In this document: piece by piece, positions 1 to 7,352 of the stretch | How positions within the stretch are numbered: the first letter of the stretch is position 1 | How the letters are laid out: every line of letters begins with the position of its first letter | Program-made: the position numbers and the translations under genes | Notes under the pieces: generated by a model | The model's database searches: none | What the model was told of the DNA's origin: nothing | The model's input: only the letters and a program-made list of their open reading frames with translations | Assembly (NCBI GenBank): GCA_009784635.1 | Contig: WRBG01000065.1 | Span: 1-9,764, forward strand | Length of the DNA: 9,764 bases | Direction of reading: 5' to 3' | Origin: Bacteroidales bacterium | GTDB taxonomy: Bacteria > Bacteroidota > Bacteroidia > Bacteroidales > UBA932

Positions 1-816
1 CGCCTCAATAAAATATTCCGGCCCCTTTTGAAAGGTAATCCGCCCCAAAAAGGTAACAATCTTATCGGTGACACCGCGCTCTACGGACACGGCGTCATGA
101 CCGGTAAAATCTACTCCGTTGTGTACGGTCGCCACCTTGTCGGGATGAATACCGTAGCGCTGGATGATTGTATTTCTGGTCAAATGACTTACGGCCATGA
201 CCTTGTCGGATTCCTGCATACCACGCTGCTCCATATCGAATACCTGCGAGTTGATGTTTTCTCCGCTCCGGTCAAATTCGGTGGCATGTACGTGTATGAC
301 CAAGGGCTTACCCGACACCCGCTTGGCTACAATGCCCGCCATATAGGTCAGCCAGTCGTGGGCGTGAATCACATCAAAGCTGTAATGAGCGGCAATGGTA
401 GCTGCCACCATGGCGTAGCGCGCCACTTCTTCCATTAGGTTTGGCCCGTATTTTCCCGAAAACGTGTATTTCTTGCCCAATTCGCCCCACCACAGCTCCC
501 GTTGCTGCAACCGGTCTCCCTCAAGCATCCGTGTATACTCCTCCGGAGCCACATAAGGCACCATGGCAGAATCCACCTTTAGAAACTGCACTTTTTCCAA
601 AAGAAAATCAATCTCCTTTACCGTATTAAAAGCAGGTACATCGCTGGCATTGATGATGCGTACAGAGCTTTGGTCTTCGTCTCCGGACGCCGAGGGCATT
701 ACAAACAGCACTTCCACGCCCTGTTTGGCCAAAGCCGTAGTGAGTCCTTGACAGGCGGTACCCAATCCGCCGGCTATATGGGGAGGAAACTCCCATCCGA
801 ACATCAATACCCTCAT
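1..816 (-). CDS. GT4-family glycosyltransferase, glycogen/starch-synthase-like (3' end cut off by window edge)
   Basis: A cytosolic glycosyltransferase that probably extends or makes an alpha-glucan from a nucleotide sugar. Only the first 272 residues are present; the C-terminal part of the GT-B fold lies beyond position 1. Reading from the ATG at 816, the protein opens with MRVLMFGWEFPPHIAGGLGT, the typical first strand and glycine-rich loop of GT4/GT5 synthases. HAHDWLTYMAG (151-161) and HVHATEFDR (175-183) follow, as in glycogen-synthase-like enzymes. VHNGVDF (231-237) and VTFLGRITFQKGPEYFIEA (254-272) mark the start of the second Rossmann domain. The start codon lies 2 bases after the debranching-enzyme stop, so translation is probably coupled. 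In other Bacteroidota a GT4 of this type commonly sits beside the GH133 debranching enzyme (family knowledge). The exact donor and acceptor cannot be read from sequence. The family call is firm; the role in glycogen synthesis is inferred from context. Confidence 0.93.
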   Translation of the reverse strand, partial: MRVLMFGWEFPPHIAGGLGTACQGLTTALAKQGVEVLFVMPSASGDEDQSSVRIINASDVPAFNTVKEIDFLLEKVQFLKVDSAMVPYVAPEEYTRMLEGDRLQQRELWWGELGKKYTFSGKYGPNLMEEVARYAMVAATIAAHYSFDVIHAHDWLTYMAGIVAKRVSGKPLVIHVHATEFDRSGENINSQVFDMEQRGMQESDKVMAVSHLTRNTIIQRYGIHPDKVATVHNGVDFTGHDAVSVERGVTDKIVTFLGRITFQKGPEYFIEA

Positions 817-818
817 AG

Positions 819-2741
819 CTATTTGTTGATTTGTTTCCTGTACGATTTTATCATCCTCAGCGACCTAAGCACCTCCGCCACGCTGGCCGCAGAAGAAGGA
901 CATCCGTGGGGCTGATGGGGAGGGTCTCCGTCGTATACCTCTGCAATGGAGCCAATTCCATGTACCGCTATATCTTCTTCAAAACCACGGAGCAAATCCA
1001 TGGCCTGTTCGGCAAACCTTGGCCCCCTCAAGGCAAAACAAGCCTCTATATAGTGTCCTATCAACCACGGACGCACGGTCCCTTGATGATAGGCTTTGTC
1101 CCTATCTTCTTGATTCCCCTCGTAAAGCCCTATATACAGGGGATTTTTAGGCGCCAAGGTCCTCAATCCCCTTGGAGTCAACAATTCTGACTCTATCGCT
1201 TTTAATACCAAATCCTTATACTCATCCGCTATGGGACTGTAAGGCAGGGAGCAGGCAAACAGTTGGTTGGGACGCATGAATACATTTTGCCCTTCGGGAC
1301 CTACATAATCGGCTAAATGCCTGCGGGATTCTACCCAAAAGGCCCTTATAAAACTATCTTTGGTACGTTCCGGCGCTTGTTCCCAATGCCGCACAAACTC
1401 GTCGTCTCCAACTTGACGGGCCACTTCCAAAGCAAACATCAAGGCGTTATACCAAAGGGCGTTTACCTCCACTTGATAGCCGGACCTGTGGGTTACGGGA
1501 ACTCCGTTTACCTCGGCATTCATCCAACTCAGCGCCTTATCCGGAGCTTCTGCCCAAATTAATCCGTTTTCATGCAAAATAATCGCCGGATTACTGCCCT
1601 GTTCGTAGCCCCTCAGTATTTCTTTCATGGCCGACCCAAATTCCGCCCACAAAGCCTGCGGATTACGGGTTACCTCCAAATATTTTTGCAGGGTCCAAAA
1701 ATACCAAAGCGAGGCATCGGCGCTTTCTATTTGGCTTGGATTTTTTTTCATCATGGTATCCAATACCAACTTACAGGTTTTTAGTCCCTCCTTTACATAC
1801 AGGGTTAAACCGGGCAGGGCTACAAAGGTATCCAAGGCTACGTGGCCGCCCCATGGATAACCCGCCACTACATGGGCCTCTCCATTCCTGTGTATAATAA
1901 ACTGACCTGCCGCTAATTCCAAACAATTACGGTAGCTGTCGCGGGCGGGGCGCTGTTCTAATACGGAATCAAAAAATCTTTTCAAAAGGGCCGGGCGCTC
2001 TTTGTCTAACGAGGCCGAAAAAACAACGGACTGACCTTTTTTGATGGGCAACTCAAAATAACCCGGCACAAAGAGGTCTTCTTCCGACTCAAATCCCCTG
2101 CGGGCTTCTTCTTGATAAGTAATGCCATAATACCAGTCGGGATGAGAAACAAATTCATTTTTGACATTGAGCTGCATGTAGAGCGGAGGAAATCCGGCGT
2201 AAAGCCGGGAACAAATACCGTTTTCTACGGGAACATATTTGGTGTTGGCATCCATATTGGCCTTGGTAAGGCTATGCACGTTTCTAAATGCAAGAAAAGG
2301 CTTGAGGCGGAGTATGGTTGGCGAATGCGCCTCCAGCAGGGTATAACGCAGCAACACTTGGTCTTTATTGTGTACCAACATGATTTCCTTACGAAACAAG
2401 ACCCCGCCCACCCGATAGGTAATCGCCGTGTTCTTATTGATTTCAAAGTCTACAATGTACTTATGTCCGCGGGGTTCGTATATGGCTCCATAACGATGTA
2501 TTCCCAAATTAAACGCCTTGTCGTGCTGCACGATGGTTTCGTCAATACCCGAAAGCAGCACGTGGTTGGCCCCTCCAAATTCATCTATGGGCGCTACCAG
2601 CAATCCGTGGTATTTTCTGGTATTGCAACCCACAATGGTGGTATTGGTATATCCTCCGGCCCTGTTGGTGGCAAAAATTTCGCGCTGCAAGGCGTATTCC
2701 AAATTTACGAGTTCCGCTTTATTAAAAGTCAAGTAGGCCAT
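819..2741 (-). CDS. Glycogen debranching enzyme, archaeal/bacterial type (GH133, amylo-alpha-1,6-glucosidase)
   Basis: A cytosolic enzyme expected to hydrolyse alpha-1,6 branch points of glycogen or limit dextrins. The 640 residues match the usual length of the two-domain bacterial/archaeal form. An N-terminal beta-rich domain (about 15-250) contains NRAGGYTNTTIVGCNTRKYHG (26-46). A C-terminal (alpha/alpha)6 catalytic domain follows (about 270-635) with AGYPWGGHVALDTFVALPGL (293-312, candidate catalytic Asp304), VEVNALWYNAL (424-434), YHQGTVRPWLIGHY (551-564) and SIAEVYDGDPP (598-608, Glu601 a candidate second acid). From memory, the usual family forms are WGRDTF, GTVWPW and QAWSVAE. Here the matching places read VALDTF, GTVRPW and SAASVAE, so three tryptophan positions differ. 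ATG at 2741 follows the PqqD-like stop by 4 bases, and no better upstream start is visible. It is the fourth gene of the presumed glycogen operon. Confidence 0.94.
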   Translation of the reverse strand: MAYLTFNKAELVNLEYALQREIFATNRAGGYTNTTIVGCNTRKYHGLLVAPIDEFGGANHVLLSGIDETIVQHDKAFNLGIHRYGAIYEPRGHKYIVDFEINKNTAITYRVGGVLFRKEIMLVHNKDQVLLRYTLLEAHSPTILRLKPFLAFRNVHSLTKANMDANTKYVPVENGICSRLYAGFPPLYMQLNVKNEFVSHPDWYYGITYQEEARRGFESEEDLFVPGYFELPIKKGQSVVFSASLDKERPALLKRFFDSVLEQRPARDSYRNCLELAAGQFIIHRNGEAHVVAGYPWGGHVALDTFVALPGLTLYVKEGLKTCKLVLDTMMKKNPSQIESADASLWYFWTLQKYLEVTRNPQALWAEFGSAMKEILRGYEQGSNPAIILHENGLIWAEAPDKALSWMNAEVNGVPVTHRSGYQVEVNALWYNALMFALEVARQVGDDEFVRHWEQAPERTKDSFIRAFWVESRRHLADYVGPEGQNVFMRPNQLFACSLPYSPIADEYKDLVLKAIESELLTPRGLRTLAPKNPLYIGLYEGNQEDRDKAYHQGTVRPWLIGHYIEACFALRGPRFAEQAMDLLRGFEEDIAVHGIGSIAEVYDGDPPHQPHGCPSSAASVAEVLRSLRMIKSYRKQINK

Positions 2742-2745
2742 AGGC

Positions 2746-3069
2746 TTATATTTTTACGAATCCCTGCTTATACAACTGCAACATAAATTCAGCAATGCGG
2801 TATTCGTAGTTTTCCTCCTGTTGAAAATGCGCCGCCAATTGTTCGGCAATTCCCTTTACGCTGCGCTTTCCGTCTATCAAGCCCCAAACGGCCGTTCCGT
2901 GTTCATCCAAACGAATGCGGATTATGGCCGATTTGTTTCTTGGGACAAAATACCTTTGCATGAACTTACTTCTGAAACGGGGGAAGGTTATCACCAATAA
3001 CCCTCCCTCGTTTTCGGTAGTAATATGTTTGCTAATCACGGGAATTAAATCAAACACATTCTGCTTCAT
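2746..3069 (-). CDS. PqqD-like (RiPP-recognition-element fold) small protein
   Basis: A 107-residue soluble protein with the PqqD family signature in its C-terminal two thirds: LDEHGTAVWGLIDGKRSVKG (54-73) and IAEQLAAHF (74-82), then a helix ending LQLYKQGFVKI (97-107). This is the winged-helix-like fold that binds peptides in PQQ and other RiPP pathways (family knowledge). The N-terminus has a basic, aromatic patch, FPRFRSKFMQRYFVPR (29-44), preceding the domain. No radical SAM maturase, precursor peptide or PQQ gene is present in the window, so a PQQ role is not supported. It starts at ATG 3069, 18 bases after the transporter stop and 4 bases before the debranching gene, within the operon. 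The leader is A/T rich with no Shine-Dalgarno. I believe similar proteins accompany OPT transporters in other Bacteroidota; its job is unknown. Family confidence is high, function low. Confidence 0.85.
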   Translation of the reverse strand: MKQNVFDLIPVISKHITTENEGGLLVITFPRFRSKFMQRYFVPRNKSAIIRIRLDEHGTAVWGLIDGKRSVKGIAEQLAAHFQQEENYEYRIAEFMLQLYKQGFVKI

Positions 3070-3087
3070 CGCGTATTATTTTTTGAA

Positions 3088-5127
3088 TTATGCCTGCTTG
3101 GTTTTTCCGCCCTCTTTCAAAGGAACCATAATCAAGTAGTAAGCCATAATGGCAACAATAATCAATCCGATAAAATACTGCGGTTGGCTAATGCCCAGCA
3201 TATTCGAGAAGAACACATTGAAAATTGCAAACACGGCAACAAGCAGGCCCATTAGCGCCTGTCCGGCTATCAAGCCCGAAGCGAGCAACACGCCTGTATT
3301 CTCCGTAGTGAGTAGTTGTTTTTCATCGTATTTTCTGCGGGCAGTATAGATATCCAAGATTCCTTTAATCAAGCCCCCTGCAAAAATGGCACATACCGTT
3401 GCAAAAGGTAAGAACATGCCCACAAATATCAACATCGGACCTTTTATTCCCATAAGTATCAGAGCAGTGCCCATCAGCATACCTGCAATAATCAATACCC
3501 AAGTCATACCGCCATCTACCAAGGCCGTTGCAAGGTGCGCCATAAGGGTCGCTTGCGGAGCCGGAATTTCATCGCTTCCCACTCCGCCTACATAGCCTTG
3601 TTGAAGCCCCATGTTCACGTCTCCTTGATGCAAAATGATAATCACGCCAAAAAGAACGAGTCCCGAAATAACGGCGCCAATAATGTTACCTGTTTGCATT
3701 TTCCACGGCGTACCTCCAATGAGGTGTCCGGCTTTCAAATCTTGAAACATTTCTCCTGCAACTGCGGCAGATACGCAAACAATGGCCGCAACGCCCAAAA
3801 CCGCCGCAATGCCTTCTTTTCCCGTTACGCCACAAGCCACTAAAATCAAACCTGTTACAACCAAGGCTGTAATCGTTAAACCGCTGACGGGATTACTGCT
3901 TGAACCGATAATACCCACTAAATATCCCGACACGGCGGAAAAGATAAAGGCCAAAACAATCATAACGGTTGAAGTAACGATTGCCACCAAGATGGAGGTG
4001 TTGAATATAAAGTAAGTAATCACAAACGTCAATGCGGCGGCCAAACAAATACCGATTAAGATATAAGCCGATTTCAAATCTTTTTCTGTCCGCTCTACAT
4101 GTTCGCCGGAGCCTTGGGCTGTACGTTTCAAATCTTTAAATGCACGCATCAAGCCTGCGCCCAAACTATTACGCATCCGGAATAAGGTGAAGCACGCTGC
4201 AACCAACATTCCGCCGATGGCAATGATGCGCACGTATTCCCTCCAAACTACGCTGGAGGCGTTTAGCCATGCTTCTGTTGAGGCGGCATCTATTCCGGCA
4301 TTGATGGTAAGTCCGCCTACAAACGTCTCGCCTAAAACCGCCAACAAAACAGGAACCATTAATCCCCAAGCGATAACCAAGCCGCTGAAGCTCAGAGATG
4401 CCAAACGTGGTCCAATGATATATCCCACGCCAAGATATGCGGGGCTGATTGCCGGTCCGCCTGCAAAGAAACCGCCTTGCAGCGTTTGTCCGTTTGCCAA
4501 TGTAGCTGTGCCGGCTTTGAAAAATGTAGTCCAGCCCGTTGCAAAAAGTTTTAGTTCTCCGGCAATCTTTATCAAGGCTCCTCCTAACATGGCGATGAAG
4601 AGGAATTTTGAACCGCCCGACCCGCTTTGTCCGGATTTATGTATTTCAACGGCGGCGATACTTTCAGGAAACGGCAACTCTTTATCTTCTACCATAACGC
4701 GACGGAGCAGGGCTACAAACAATACGCCGAGCGTTCCCCCTGCTACCAAGATAAGAGATGCCGTTATATAACTACTAAGTGAAAAGAAATCCTCACCGGC
4801 CCATATTCCCGCAATAAAAAACGCGGGGAGCGTGAAGATGGCGCCAGCAGCCACCGATTCTCCGATTGAACCTGCCGTACGTGTGAAGTTTTCTTCGAGG
4901 AGTGTTCCTCTAAAAAGGCGTAAAGCCGCCATTCCAATAACTGCTGCGGGGTAAGTCGCAGCGATGGTCATACCTGCTTTTAGGCCTAAGTACGCATTGG
5001 CTGCGCCCAGTACAACAGATAGAACCAAACCAATGAGTAACGCTCGTAGCGTAAACTCTTTCATATTTGTGTCCGCCGTAACAAGCGGAACAAATTTGTT
5101 GGCACTTGATGAATTTTGTGTGTTCAT
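3088..5127 (-). CDS. OPT-family oligopeptide transporter (PF03169-type)
   Basis: A 679-residue polytopic inner-membrane protein of the oligopeptide transporter (OPT) family, which takes up small peptides or metal-chelate complexes by cation symport (family knowledge). The N-terminal block MKEFTLRALLIGLVLSVVLG (22-41), AYLGLKAGMTIAATYPAAVIG (45-65) and ENFTRTAGSIGESVAAGAIF (79-98) is characteristic. It also has LPFPESIAAVEIHKSG (151-166), SSSNPVSGLTITALV (409-423) in the middle, and PQATLMAHLATALVDGGM (524-541). Hydrophobic stretches throughout (for example 28-46, 97-110, 120-142, 249-271, 299-315, 353-374, 378-402, 419-435, 440-458, 481-500, 541-558, 564-588, 612-640, 651-669) fit the family's many membrane spans. 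No cleavable signal peptide is seen. ATG at 5127 sits 31 bases after the glgB stop. Bacterial OPT members of this subgroup are mostly uncharacterised, so the substrate is unknown. Its place between glycogen genes is unusual. Confidence 0.93.
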   Translation of the reverse strand: MNTQNSSSANKFVPLVTADTNMKEFTLRALLIGLVLSVVLGAANAYLGLKAGMTIAATYPAAVIGMAALRLFRGTLLEENFTRTAGSIGESVAAGAIFTLPAFFIAGIWAGEDFFSLSSYITASLILVAGGTLGVLFVALLRRVMVEDKELPFPESIAAVEIHKSGQSGSGGSKFLFIAMLGGALIKIAGELKLFATGWTTFFKAGTATLANGQTLQGGFFAGGPAISPAYLGVGYIIGPRLASLSFSGLVIAWGLMVPVLLAVLGETFVGGLTINAGIDAASTEAWLNASSVVWREYVRIIAIGGMLVAACFTLFRMRNSLGAGLMRAFKDLKRTAQGSGEHVERTEKDLKSAYILIGICLAAALTFVITYFIFNTSILVAIVTSTVMIVLAFIFSAVSGYLVGIIGSSSNPVSGLTITALVVTGLILVACGVTGKEGIAAVLGVAAIVCVSAAVAGEMFQDLKAGHLIGGTPWKMQTGNIIGAVISGLVLFGVIIILHQGDVNMGLQQGYVGGVGSDEIPAPQATLMAHLATALVDGGMTWVLIIAGMLMGTALILMGIKGPMLIFVGMFLPFATVCAIFAGGLIKGILDIYTARRKYDEKQLLTTENTGVLLASGLIAGQALMGLLVAVFAIFNVFFSNMLGISQPQYFIGLIIVAIMAYYLIMVPLKEGGKTKQA

Positions 5128-5149
5128 ATGTTTATGTCGTCATTTTTGG

Positions 5150-5157
5150 CAAAGTTA
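5150..5157 (-). promoter_or_regulatory. Candidate -7 box (TAACTTTG) ahead of the OPT transporter
   Basis: TAACTTTG, read on the minus strand, matches the Bacteroidota -7 consensus TAnnTTTG and lies immediately after the glgB stop codon, about 23 bases before the transporter ATG. I see no TTG at a normal distance upstream: the nearest gives a spacer of only 13 bases. It may therefore be a weak internal promoter or a chance match. Confidence 0.3.
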
Positions 5158-5158
5158 G

Positions 5159-7150
5159 TCAAAATTTTTTCAAAACCATAGCCGTCCGCGCCGGAAGATA
5201 TAGGGATAACTTATTATCAGGAGCTTGCCAAATGGTAAAATGCTCTATATCGGCATTGTTTCTGGAGAATCCTCCAAAAGTCGAAGCATCGCTGTCCAAA
5301 CAAATTCTGTACTTTCCGGCATCAACGCCAAAACTGTAGCCCGAATAAGAGTGTTGGGGATGAACATTGAATACAAACAGCAGGTGGCCCCGCGTAAAAA
5401 TCAATACCTTGGATGCGTTGTCCTGTACTACGATTCGAGGAGGGGCAGAAAAAAGCGATTCTTCCCGCGCCAAACGAATCATGGCGGCATCAAAGGCCTC
5501 CAAACCTTTGTACTTCAAATCCGGATGGTCGGCCAAACTCCATTGGCGGCGGGCGTAAGCATAACTCCACGCATTGCCTTCCCTTGGAAAATCAATCCAT
5601 TCGGGATGACCAAATTCGTTGCCCATAAAAGTGAGGTAGCCGTCTCCGGCGGCGGCCAAGGTCAGTAGCCTAATCACTTTGTGCAGGGCGATGCCCCTGT
5701 CTACCTCCAAATCCCTGCTCAATATGTCCATAGAGTCGTACATCTTGGCGTCAATCATTCTAAATATAAGCGTTTTATCTCCAACCATCGCTTGGTCGTG
5801 GCTTTCGGAATAGCTGATGGTGCGTTCGTCGGCCCGTTTATTGGTCAATTCATGGAAAAGCTCGCCCATGTCCCAGCTTTCGTCGGGTCGCTCCTTGAGC
5901 CATTTAATCCACAAATCAGCCACCCCCATGCTCAACCGGAAATCAAAGCCCATGCCTCCGTCCAAAAAAGGAGCCGCCAAGCCGGGCATACCGCTGACGT
6001 CTTCGGCAATGGTAAAAGCTTGGGCATTACGCTCGCGCACCAAGCGATTGGCCAAAGTAAGGTAGATGATGGCGTCCTCGTCTTGACTGCCGTCAAAATA
6101 GCTGTCGTAGCTTCCAAAATCCCGACCTAATCCGTGGTCGTAATACATCATGCTGGTAACTCCGTCAAAACGGAATCCGTCAAAACGATATTCTTCCATC
6201 CAAAATTTGCAGTTGGAGAGGAGAAAGCGCAGCACTTCGTTTTTTCCGTAATTGAAGCAACGCGAAGACCAAGCCGGATGCTCGCCCCGCTCTCCAGCAT
6301 GAAAATAGAGGTCGGTAGCGCCGTCAAAACGGCTCAATCCCTCTACCTCGTTTTTTACGGCGTGAGAATGAACAATATCCAACAATACGGCTATTTTGTA
6401 TTTATGTGCTTCGTCTATAAGGGCTTTTAGCTCGTCGGGCGTTCCAAAACGGGAACTTACGGCAAAAAAGTTAGACACTTGATAGCCAAAAGAGCCGTAA
6501 TAGGGATGTTCTTGAATAGCCATCAATTGAAGGGTATTATAGCCCAATGCGACTATTCGGGGCAAAACGACTTCTCTAAATTCATTAAACGTATGTACCC
6601 GCGGCTCCTCTCCGCCCATGCCTATGTGCGCCTCGTAAATCAAAGGATATTTGGGCTTTGGAGGCGCTTTAAACCTCCAGCGGTAGGCCTTTGGCGGCTC
6701 CCAAACTTGGGCCGAAAAAATAAGCGTTTGGGCATCCTGTACGCAACGCCTCGCATAAGCAGGCAAACGCTCTCCTCCTCCGCCCTCCCACTCTATGTAC
6801 CATTTGTACAACATGCCATGGCTCAAAGCCTTGGATGGAAGATTCAGTTCCCAGTTTCCTTGACCTACGGGGCTAAAGGCAAACTCCGGCTTCCGCGCCC
6901 AGCCATTGGCTTCATAAATCAGATACAGGGCTTTAGCATGAGGCGCCCACTCCCTCAATACCCACCCCCGCTTGGTCCGGTGTACTCCATAAAAAAGATG
7001 ATTGTCGGAGGCGGAACTGAGGGGCTTCATTCCTGCCAATTCCCTCATTGTAAGCACACTTTGCTCATGCCGCCTCCGAATCACCTTTTGGTAAGGCTCC
7101 AACCACGGGTCGTTTTCCCAAAGCGCCAAATGCAATAATGTATGATTCAA
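5159..7150 (-). CDS. glgB: 1,4-alpha-glucan branching enzyme (GH13_8, eukaryotic-like)
   Basis: A cytosolic enzyme that cuts alpha-1,4 chains and re-attaches them through alpha-1,6 links, making glycogen branches. Its 663 residues are normal for the GH13_8 subgroup. After an N-terminal segment (ENDPWLEPY, 12-20) comes a CBM48 domain (about 50-140; VHRTKRGWVLREWAP 56-70). The GH13 barrel carries all four conserved regions: DIVHSH (258-263); GFRFDGVTS (325-333) with nucleophile Asp329; IAEDVSG (381-387) with acid/base Glu383; and SESHDQ (448-453) with Asp452. MGNEFGHPEWIDFPR (509-523) is typical of branching enzymes, and a C-terminal beta domain follows (about 570-663). The start is the TTG at 7150-7148. 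The frame is open back to a TAA with no ATG or GTG, and the first in-frame ATG (residue 35) would remove conserved N-terminal sequence. It is the first gene of the presumed operon. Confidence 0.96.
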   Translation of the reverse strand: MNHTLLHLALWENDPWLEPYQKVIRRRHEQSVLTMRELAGMKPLSSASDNHLFYGVHRTKRGWVLREWAPHAKALYLIYEANGWARKPEFAFSPVGQGNWELNLPSKALSHGMLYKWYIEWEGGGGERLPAYARRCVQDAQTLIFSAQVWEPPKAYRWRFKAPPKPKYPLIYEAHIGMGGEEPRVHTFNEFREVVLPRIVALGYNTLQLMAIQEHPYYGSFGYQVSNFFAVSSRFGTPDELKALIDEAHKYKIAVLLDIVHSHAVKNEVEGLSRFDGATDLYFHAGERGEHPAWSSRCFNYGKNEVLRFLLSNCKFWMEEYRFDGFRFDGVTSMMYYDHGLGRDFGSYDSYFDGSQDEDAIIYLTLANRLVRERNAQAFTIAEDVSGMPGLAAPFLDGGMGFDFRLSMGVADLWIKWLKERPDESWDMGELFHELTNKRADERTISYSESHDQAMVGDKTLIFRMIDAKMYDSMDILSRDLEVDRGIALHKVIRLLTLAAAGDGYLTFMGNEFGHPEWIDFPREGNAWSYAYARRQWSLADHPDLKYKGLEAFDAAMIRLAREESLFSAPPRIVVQDNASKVLIFTRGHLLFVFNVHPQHSYSGYSFGVDAGKYRICLDSDASTFGGFSRNNADIEHFTIWQAPDNKLSLYLPARTAMVLKKF

Positions 7151-7183
7151 TGACTCAATGTTTAAATTTTAAATACCAATTTG

Positions 7184-7215
7184 TAAAGGTACACAAATTT
7201 TAGATTGCTTGCCAA
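7184..7215 (-). promoter_or_regulatory. Candidate promoter of the glgB operon
   Basis: On the minus strand, TTG (7215-7213), a 21-base spacer and TACCTTTA (7191-7184) resemble the Bacteroidota -33/-7 promoter; the -7 box differs from TAnnTTTG only at the last base. A transcript starting about 7 bases further on would have a leader of roughly 25-30 bases before the TTG start of glgB. Confidence 0.45.
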
Positions 7216-7246
7216 GATATCAATCATGCACACCTTCACATCCGTC

Positions 7247-7298
7247 ATTATTGCCCCCAATTTCATTAAAAAATATACTATTATTGCCCCCAATAATA
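7247..7298. repeat. 15-base direct repeat, second copy within a perfect palindrome: candidate operator
   Basis: ATTATTGCCCCCAAT occurs at 7247-7261 and again at 7280-7294, offset by 33 bases (about three helical turns). The second copy sits inside a perfect inverted repeat with 8-base arms, TATTATTG (7279-7286) and CAATAATA (7291-7298), around a CCCC centre. The first copy keeps only the inner ATTG/CAAT arms. The second copy overlaps the candidate -33 element of the ATPase promoter, which suggests a repressor site acting on the ATPase gene. It could also affect the divergent glgB promoter. The binding protein is unknown. Confidence 0.55.
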
Positions 7299-7316
7299 AT
7301 AAAAAGTGTATCTTTG
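7284..7316 (+). promoter_or_regulatory. Candidate promoter of the AAA_14/DUF4143 ATPase gene
   Basis: TTG (7284-7286), a 22-base spacer and TATCTTTG (7309-7316) match the Bacteroidota -33/-7 pattern, with the -7 box a full match to TAnnTTTG. The expected transcript start near 7323 gives a leader of about 30 bases before the ATG at 7353. The leader is A/T rich without a Shine-Dalgarno, as usual in this phylum. Confidence 0.6.
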
Positions 7317-7352
7317 CGCTGTGTACAAAATATTTAACAAATTGGCAGTATC

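Noticed and set aside
28..438. A 136-codon plus-strand open frame at the left edge
   Set aside because: Antisense to the GT4 glycosyltransferase, which has a full set of family motifs in its own frame.
2112..2786. A 224-codon plus-strand open frame
   Set aside because: It lies entirely opposite the debranching enzyme and PqqD-like gene, whose frames carry clear family motifs. The plus-strand translation shows no recognisable domain.
4187..4771. A 194-codon plus-strand open frame opposite the OPT transporter
   Set aside because: Proline/threonine/alanine-rich shadow of transmembrane codons on the other strand.
6479..7138. A 219-codon plus-strand open frame opposite glgB
   Set aside because: Antisense shadow of a gene with all four GH13 catalytic regions; no promoter or recognisable protein features.
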